Below, in pieces: positions 57,765-64,000 of a DNA stretch of 64,000 nt (the stretch's first letter is position 1; every line of letters begins with the position of its first letter). The notes beneath the pieces were generated by a model, which was not told the origin of the DNA, did not search any database, and worked only from the letters and a program-made list of their open reading frames with translations. Location: positions 67,044,567 to 67,108,566 of the forward strand of contig CM043970.1 in the NCBI GenBank assembly GCA_014529385.2, given 5' to 3'. This DNA is from Adiantum capillus-veneris. Lineage: Eukaryota > Streptophyta > Polypodiopsida > Polypodiales > Pteridaceae. Both the position numbers and the translations under genes were made by a program.

Positions 57765-60596
57765 ATGACTGTGAAAAGAGCTAGGAGGGAGAAAGCTACA
57801 CAATCAGATGATGAGAGAAGCATGAGAGGAGAAACTAGCAAGAGGCCATTCAGGCCACGATGGAAATTGGGCATCACCGACTTCCAGCTAGGGGAAAGTT
57901 CTAAGCCCTATGATCTAACATTGGATGTGGCAGAGCAAGGACCGAAGATTACATGTCCACAACTGCTACATCTTGCACCAAAATTAAGGCGACAATGGTC
58001 TAAAATGGTAAGTATAAGACGCTCCAAAACAAAGGTAGCCGGAGCAATTTCGGGATGCAACATGGATGACATCCTTCCAATTGTCGACGTAAACATAAAA
58101 GGAAAGAGGGTTGGAAACACCTACATTGATGGAGGTGCACAAATCTGTGTAATGAGCGAAGCTATGATGCTTCGATTAGGGCTCGAGGTTGACAGGCCTT
58201 CTCCATGCAAGGCAAAGATGGCAAACAACGCAAAAGTAAAGTGTGTGGGTGTGGTAAGTGCCGTGAAAATCAAAGCTTTCAACACTGAGGTAGAGGTAGA
58301 TGTTTTTGTAATGCCTACTAAGGGGGAGGGCTATCCACTAATTTTGGGAAGGCCATGGTTGATGGCCATGAAGGCAAAATAGGACTGGGGTACTGGCCTT
58401 CTACGCATGACCGGTAAGAAAGGGGAGACAATCTACTACGACATGAGGATTGGCAAGCAGAAGCAAATGAATCTGGAAACATCGGCAGATGAAACCACTA
58501 GCGAATCTTCCAGCTCTGAGGAGGAGACCACATCCACCGACGAAAGTGACAGTTCCATTGATGTGATGGGTATCATTATGAAGGATCCACAAATGGTAAG
58601 CACAATTGGTGATCCATCACCAAAAGGGCAACCCAATGATGAGGAGAGCAAATCACCTAGCCTAGGAGGAAGTAGGTTGAAGGGTATGTTGTCTACGGAA
58701 TTAACACTTGAGGAGAAAGATAGTTTTTTGCAAATGTTGATGGGATTTCCTAACCTGTTCATTGACAACTATGAAAGAACCACAGGCATTACAGTGGTGG
58801 AACATCATATTAAGCTGAAGGAAGGGGTAAAACCAGTTGTGCAAAAGCTACGACGACTGGGGGTCATACAAGAAAAGGCACTCTTGGCCGAGGTAAGGAA
58901 ACTGCTGGAGGCGGGATTCATCTATCCTGTAGAAAACTCAGAATGGGTGTCACCCGTAGTGGTGATGCCTAAAAAGAATGGTAAGTGGAGGGTCTATGTT
59001 GACTACAAACCACTAAATGCAGCTACAAAGAGAGACCACTTTCCTCTCCCTTTCTTGGATGAAATTCTGAATGAAGTAGCGGGTTTTGAATGCTGTACCG
59101 TCTGTGATGGTTATTCTGGATACTTTCAAATACGCATAGCCTTGGAAGATCAGCTAAAAACCACTTTTATCATGCCATGGGGTTGTTTTGCATACAGGGT
59201 TATGCCATTTGATCTCACAAATGCACCTGCCACATTCCAAAGATATGTCACATATGTTTTTCAACCGTTCTTTGGAACATCCATAAGAGTGTTCATTGAT
59301 GATTTTTGTATATATAGCTCCCATATTTCACATTTAGAAAAGGTAACTGAAGGTTTGGCCAGGTTGCAGAGCCTAGGTGGGCAATTAAATGTGGATAAAT
59401 GCCACATTGGGGAGAGTAAAGTCATTTTACTAGGCCATGAAATTTCAGCAAAAGGTATCAACGCCGACCCAAGTAAGGTGTCCGCACTCATAGCCCTACC
59501 TTCACCAACGACCGCACGTCAACTGGTCTCTTTTCTACATAAGGTGAGGTACTTAAGTAGATTCATACATCTACTATCACAACTTGTTCTACCACTGCAA
59601 CAACTCACTCAAAGATCAACTTTCACTTGGGACGAGGAAAGCGAACATCACTACAACAAGGTAAATGAGGTCTTAGCCACTCTGCCAACTATCTCACCAC
59701 CTAAGTGGGATGAAAAATTCTATGTCACCTCAAGTGTTGGTGATGACTCATTGGGGGCTCTGCTACTCCAAAAGGATACGGTGACATCTTTCATGAGGCC
59801 AATCTACTTCTCTAGTCGAATGATGACAGCAGGAGAGAAAGGTTTCACCCATGTGGAACACTTAGTCCTAGCTCTTACATTTGCAACTACAAAGTTTAGG
59901 TTATATTTTCTGCCTAAGCAATTTGTGATTCTAACCACGGATGAAATATTTCCCTATGTTGTACAACACATGGATGTGTCTGCTAGAATTACTAAATGGC
60001 TAGTTCGTCTGCAAGAGTTTGACTACACAGTACAGATAGAAAGCACGACAAGGGAAAGTTTGGGGGGACTCATGACCTACCAAGTCTTTGAAAGGAAGGA
60101 GAAGCAATCTAAGGAAGGAGAAGTCCGATTACCTCTAGTACCACCGATGGTAAAAGGAGCATACTCTCTCTACTTTGATGGAGCCTACAAGCGAGCGTCC
60201 GACAAAGCAGCTGCAGGCATAGTGGTCTTTGATGACAAAGGGACAAAGGTATTTTTGTTTGGACAATTGTTAGATTCACATTCTAACAATGAAGCTGAGT
60301 ATGCAACACTAACCAAGGGTCTACAATGGTGCGTCTCGCAAGGTGTACAACGCCTTAATGTATTTGGGGATGCTCTACTTCTGGTAAGGCAAGTAAATGG
60401 AGCATGGACATGCAAGAATCCTAATTTAAGGACTCACTTAAGTGGTGTAAAAACCTTGTTGGGTAAGTTTGAAGAAGTTCAAATACACCATATCCCAAGG
60501 GCTCAAAACCAAGAAGCAGATGCCCTAGCAAGTGAAACTATAGGAAGTGGTGGTTGGAGCAATAAAACTAAAGCTCCCTCTATTTCAAGAAAGTGA
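57765..60596 (+). pseudogene. Gypsy protease, reverse transcriptase and two RNase H domains
   Basis: One reading phase from 57765 to 60596 with a single TAG at 58380-58382. Protease: TYIDGGAQICVMS, where the usual DSGA has Gly for Ser, then LILGRPWL. RT: SEWVSPVVVMPKKNGKWRVY, GYSGYFQI, VMPFDLTNAPATFQR and an intact FIDDFCIYS active site. First RNase H: WDEKFYVTSSVGDDSLGALL to HVEHLVLALTFA and RLYFLPKQFVILTTD; the first position of the usual TDAS is altered. Second, archaeal-type RNase H: YSLYFDGAYKRASDKAA (D), SNNEAEYATLTKGL (E), FGDALLLVRQVNG (D) and RAQNQEADALA (D), apparently complete. The single stop may be a mutation or a readthrough site. Confidence 0.9.
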
Positions 60597-61938
60597 TTCC
60601 TTGCCTGACATCATGCATTTTTTGGAAACAGGGGAATGCCCATCAGATTTAACAAAGGGACAGAAGCAATGGCTGACGCGGAAGGCCACAAGGTATCGAC
60701 TCATCAACGATGGTTTGTACTGTAAGGGTAAGGACCAAATACTCAGGAAGGTCCCTCTCTCTCACAAAATCATGGGAGTAACTGCTAGCTGTCACGACAG
60801 GGTTTGTGGTGGTCACTTTGCCCTAGACATAACAAGTAGGAAAATCTTGCAGGCAGGCTTCATATGGCCTAGCCTCAACCGTGATGTACACCATTGGTGC
60901 AAAACGTGTAAGTTGTGTCAAAAGGCCGGCACTAGGTCACTTATGCCTGAACCACAGACACCTATTCTCTCATATGGCCTATTTGAAAAATGGGGTATCG
61001 ATGCCATTGGGCCATTACCTAGGGCCAACTCAGGAAAATTCTACATTATCATGGGGGTCGACTACATGACTAGATGGGCAGAGGCTACAGCCACCACTAG
61101 AATCACAGCGGTAGAGGTAGCTAAATTTATCTACGAGCACATATGCTGTAGGTTTGGCACACCTTTAGAGATCATCTCTGATAGAGGGCCAGGTTTCAGA
61201 GCAGACTTGGTAGGAGAATTAATGCAGAAATTGGGCATTACAAGGAGGCACTCTTCACCATATTACCCTCAATGCAATGGCCTAGTTGAAAAGGTAAATA
61301 GAATGGTTTCTAAAATTATTACCAAGCAGGTAAACAATCATCCCGGAGACTGGGATAAGTATCTACTACCAGCTTTATGGGCCTACAGAACTTCATTTCG
61401 TACATCCTTGAGATTCACACCGTATCATCTAGTATTTGGTAAGGAAGCAATCTTGCCCATTGAAGTGCAACTACAAAGTCTCAGATTAATGGCAAGCCAA
61501 CTTCAACAACCCAACATGCATTTGAGAGATCACATCATCAACTTGGAAAGACTGCAGCTGGACAGAGAAGAAGCAATAAATTATTATGCAGCACAAGCAG
61601 AGCATAGACGGCTTAGCTTTAACGAGCATCTCCGGAAAAACGAATTGAAGAAAGGAATGTTGGTGCTCCGCTAGGACAATCGCTTCGACACGCGCAAGGA
61701 TAAGAAACTCCTGCTCCGATGGGAAGGCCCTTTCATCATCAGGAAAAAGTATGCCAATGGAAGCTACCAGCTTATGGAGGCTGATGGAAAACTTCATAAA
61801 ACCAGGGTAAATGGTTGGCGACTTAAACCTTATTTTCTTCGATTTGACCAGGCTCCACCAATTGACATTCCAGATGAGGACACACCATCAGCCGCCACCT
61901 CCGACGATAATGATCAAACAGATGAGCTAGAGACATGA
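60547..61938 (+). pseudogene. Gypsy integrase
   Basis: Opens in a different phase, overlapping the RNase H end by 50 bases, which suggests either a frameshift mutation or programmed shifting. Contains the HHCC zinc region (SCHDRVCGGHFALD to CKTCKLCQKAG) and the catalytic triad in KWGIDAIGPLP, EIISDRGPGF and QCNGLVEKVNRM. A TAG at 61672-61674 interrupts the C-terminal part, which continues in the same phase with KLLLRWEGPFIIRKKYANGSY, the GPY/F-like module, and ends at 61938. It inserts the cDNA. Confidence 0.9.
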
Positions 61939-61950
61939 ATGCCTCTAGCC

Positions 61951-61962
61951 AAAAGGGGAGGG
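61951..61962 (+). promoter_or_regulatory. Polypurine tract of the gypsy element
   Basis: AAAAGGGGAGGG, four bases before the 3' LTR. Confidence 0.8.
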
Positions 61963-61966
61963 CTAA

Positions 61967-63280
61967 TGATGGGGGCTTTTCACAAGCCAAGCTCCCATAC
62001 CCCTCTTCTCTCGTCCCCACCCATGAAAACCCCCTCTTATGGAGGGAGTGATAAAAGGCATTGGAAAAAGTAAGAAAAAAATAAATTATGATTATGTAAA
62101 TATATAAAAAAGGTAAAATAGGCCACCTCATGCCTGCGGGGTAGCCCATCCCCACCTTGCCTCCTTTTTCTTCACTGTTGCCCCGCCGGGTGTCCCTTTT
62201 CCTCTCCTCCACTCAAAAGGTCAACCCCCTCTCTCTTCCCCTTGTCCTTTCTCCTTTCTCTCTCCCCTCAAGCTACCCCACCTCTCACCAATAATGCATT
62301 ATAACTCACCAATAATGCACCCTAACTCACATGCAACTTACCCTATCTTCCAAAATAGTATACCCCACCCCCTCTTTCTCTCTCCTATCATATGCCATGA
62401 CCCAAATACCCCCCCTCTCTCTCTAAAGGGCGCCATGTCTCTTGTCTTGTAGCTAAATAACCTCCCCCACACTCACACACACTCAGTTTCACTGAAAAAG
62501 GTGCCCACAGACCCATCCCCACCCGGTGGTTACCTGATTTTTCTTGTGTTCACACACATCTGCACACAGATTCACCTCTAAACACACTCCCCTCTCTCCC
62601 CTCTTGTAATTAATTTATTCTCCATGTCACCTCTCACTTTTTTTCATCAACCCATCTCTCTCTCTTAGTCTCTCTCTCATGAGACTGTTGTTCTGGCACA
62701 TATACATACAGCCAGACAAGTGGGGCCCACAGTCACATGGCCTATGTAGATAATGATTTCTTCATTTCTAAATTCTAGAATTCCTCCCCCCTCCTCCCCT
62801 ATATAAAGAGGGGTCACCATCACACTAAATACACACACAACATCACCAAAGAACACACTATGCACTGTGTGTGCCTAGTGCACACACACACACACCCACA
62901 CCATCACCATCACCGCAATCACCATGCTTGTTTTGAGCATGACCTCTACACCCTTGGCTATGGAAGATGAAGGGCAACTAAATGAAGGATGATGGCCATA
63001 ATCCTCGTGCGAGTCTTCGCCATCAACTCCCACCTATCCGCCATGTGCTCTACCACTCTCTCCCTTTTCATTCCCCTACCCTATGCTCCCCATTTCATCG
63101 CCTAATTCTCTAAATAAATCTTGAGGTTTTGTGAGTATGTTTTCTTGCAATGTTTTGCCCATGTGAGGTGTGCGGAATCGCCACCTAGTCTTGTGTTTTG
63201 GAGTGAGCTTGTGTATGTGTGAAAGGTGTGCGGATTCGCCATCCTTTTGTGATGCCTAAGTACTAAGCCGCTATACCCCC

Positions 63281-63323
<43 letters not shown>

Positions 63324-63533
63324 TGATCTCATTCCCTTTCCTTTTCATCATTACTCCCAAGCATCCATCTCTCTTGGATCAAAACTTTGTTATGGTGGTG
63401 TGTTGTTTGCGTCCTAGCCGCTGAAGCTAGGTGGTGCCCCCTATTTGCTTTACCATGACAGGCTCGAGGCGCGCCATTCGGTCCCCGGTGTTTTAGAGAC
63501 CGTCGTGGTTCGGGGTTCGCTTTGCTCCCGTCA
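61967..63533 (+). repeat. 3' LTR of the gypsy element
   Basis: Same start and end as the 5' LTR. It is about 10 bp longer, mainly through a longer CT tract near 63283-63320. A few substitutions occur, concentrated near the 3' end (GAGACCGTCGTGGTTCGG versus GAGGCCTTTGGGATTCGG). Confidence 0.94.
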
Positions 63534-64000
63534 ACGACACAAAATTAATGATAATCTCATGTATCACACTATCAACCGCCTCGTCGCGTGCCAACTCCCT
63601 TTCGCTCGCGTTTTACCCTTGGTTCTGAGAAGATTGATAGTCTATCGATACAAGACACTAAAACTAGAAATTGAGTTGGTTTTGCGGGTTTTGGAGATGA
63701 ATTGCTACATTATTTTAAGACATAATTCCCTTCTCAATTGTCAAAAATAGATACAAGGGCCTTTTAAGAATGTCCTATCTTACCCACAAACGCACCCGTG
63801 GAGGGTTACATGATTCCCTATTCAAACTAAAAGACTTAGATTTACTCTTAGCTTTGCTCTTGCATCCTTGAAACAAAGGAATCTCCAAAGATTCCTATCA
63901 AAACAAATGAGAAAAATATTAGAGGGACATATATTTACTCAATTGACCATTTTGAAAGTGGAGTTGTTTGCTTATTCGCTTTATACTTTCTTTTGAGAAT
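63534..64000. other. Flank of the gypsy element, no recognisable gene
   Basis: The frame 63445-63750 begins inside the LTR and has no known motif. Nothing else is supported. Confidence 0.5.

Larger units (their letters stand above)
54280..63533 (+). mobile_element. Ty3/gypsy LTR retrotransposon, Tat-like (two RNase H domains)
   Basis: LTRs of 1557 bp (54280-55836) and 1567 bp (61967-63533) start TGATGGGGGC and end CCCGTCA. They are nearly identical by eye, so the insertion is recent. The internal part has a primer site, gag with zinc knuckle, then protease, RT, RNase H, a second RNase H and integrase, the gypsy order. The second RNase H before integrase is the hallmark of the plant Tat lineage (family knowledge). 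Lesions are few: a stop after protease, a frame change before integrase and a stop in the integrase tail. Flanks GGCGA and ACGAC do not form a clear target duplication. Confidence 0.93.

Overview
This window looks like nuclear DNA of a land plant, probably a fern or another seed-free plant (inference). The reasons are tandem PPR-type (PLS-class) gene fragments, plant Ty1/copia and Ty3/gypsy LTR retrotransposons, introns with plant-like GTAAGT donors and pyrimidine-rich acceptors, and long (CT)n tracts. No complete ordinary housekeeping gene is visible. Almost everything is transposon, satellite-like array, or gene carried between repeats.

Layout. 1-3067: an unexplained stretch, a (GT)28 tract, then about 470-480 bp tandem copies of a broken PPR fragment. 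3068-51445: one very large LTR element of copia type (element 2). Its 5' LTR starts at 3068 and its 3' LTR runs 51205-51445. Both ends carry the same 5-bp target duplication CAAAC (3063-3067 and 51446-51450), and the interrupted PPR unit resumes in register on the far side. A younger copia element (element 1, 3305-8536) sits inside the (CT)n tract of element 2's 5' LTR. Element 2's own broken gag-pol occupies 9761-13510. Between the end of its RNase H (13510) and its 3' LTR lies about 37.5 kb of non-copia DNA. That DNA holds satellite-like arrays built on one short motif, GGTCCACCACTTGTCCAAGC, with five protein-coding islands among them.

The islands are two FCP1-like (HAD) phosphatase-domain proteins (minus strand, 16236-17011 and 22167-23351), a SET-domain exon (minus, 24008-24564), a ParB/DGQHR-like protein with three frame breaks (minus, 27151-29814), and a 1075-residue protein resembling the DUF7869 family, possibly an RNase H-fold transposase (plus, 47607-50834). 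The array motif lies in one orientation left of about 21.3 kb and in the opposite orientation right of about 23.6 kb, so the cargo is a very large imperfect inverted structure. A 20-bp exact inverted repeat (13490-13509 and 51111-51130) lies near its two edges.

51451-54279: the rest of the PPR fragments, AT-rich DNA, degenerate short repeats, and (CT)n and (GA)n tracts. 54280-63533: a nearly complete Ty3/gypsy element with 1.56-kb LTRs, gag, protease, RT, two RNase H domains (Tat-like) and integrase, interrupted by a few stops. 63534-64000: nothing recognisable.

The most interesting object is the 48.4-kb TSD-bounded unit. Either a copia element gained about 37 kb of cargo, or a large DNA element, perhaps encoded by the DUF7869-like gene, landed inside it. 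All family names come from reading motifs by eye; no database search was run.
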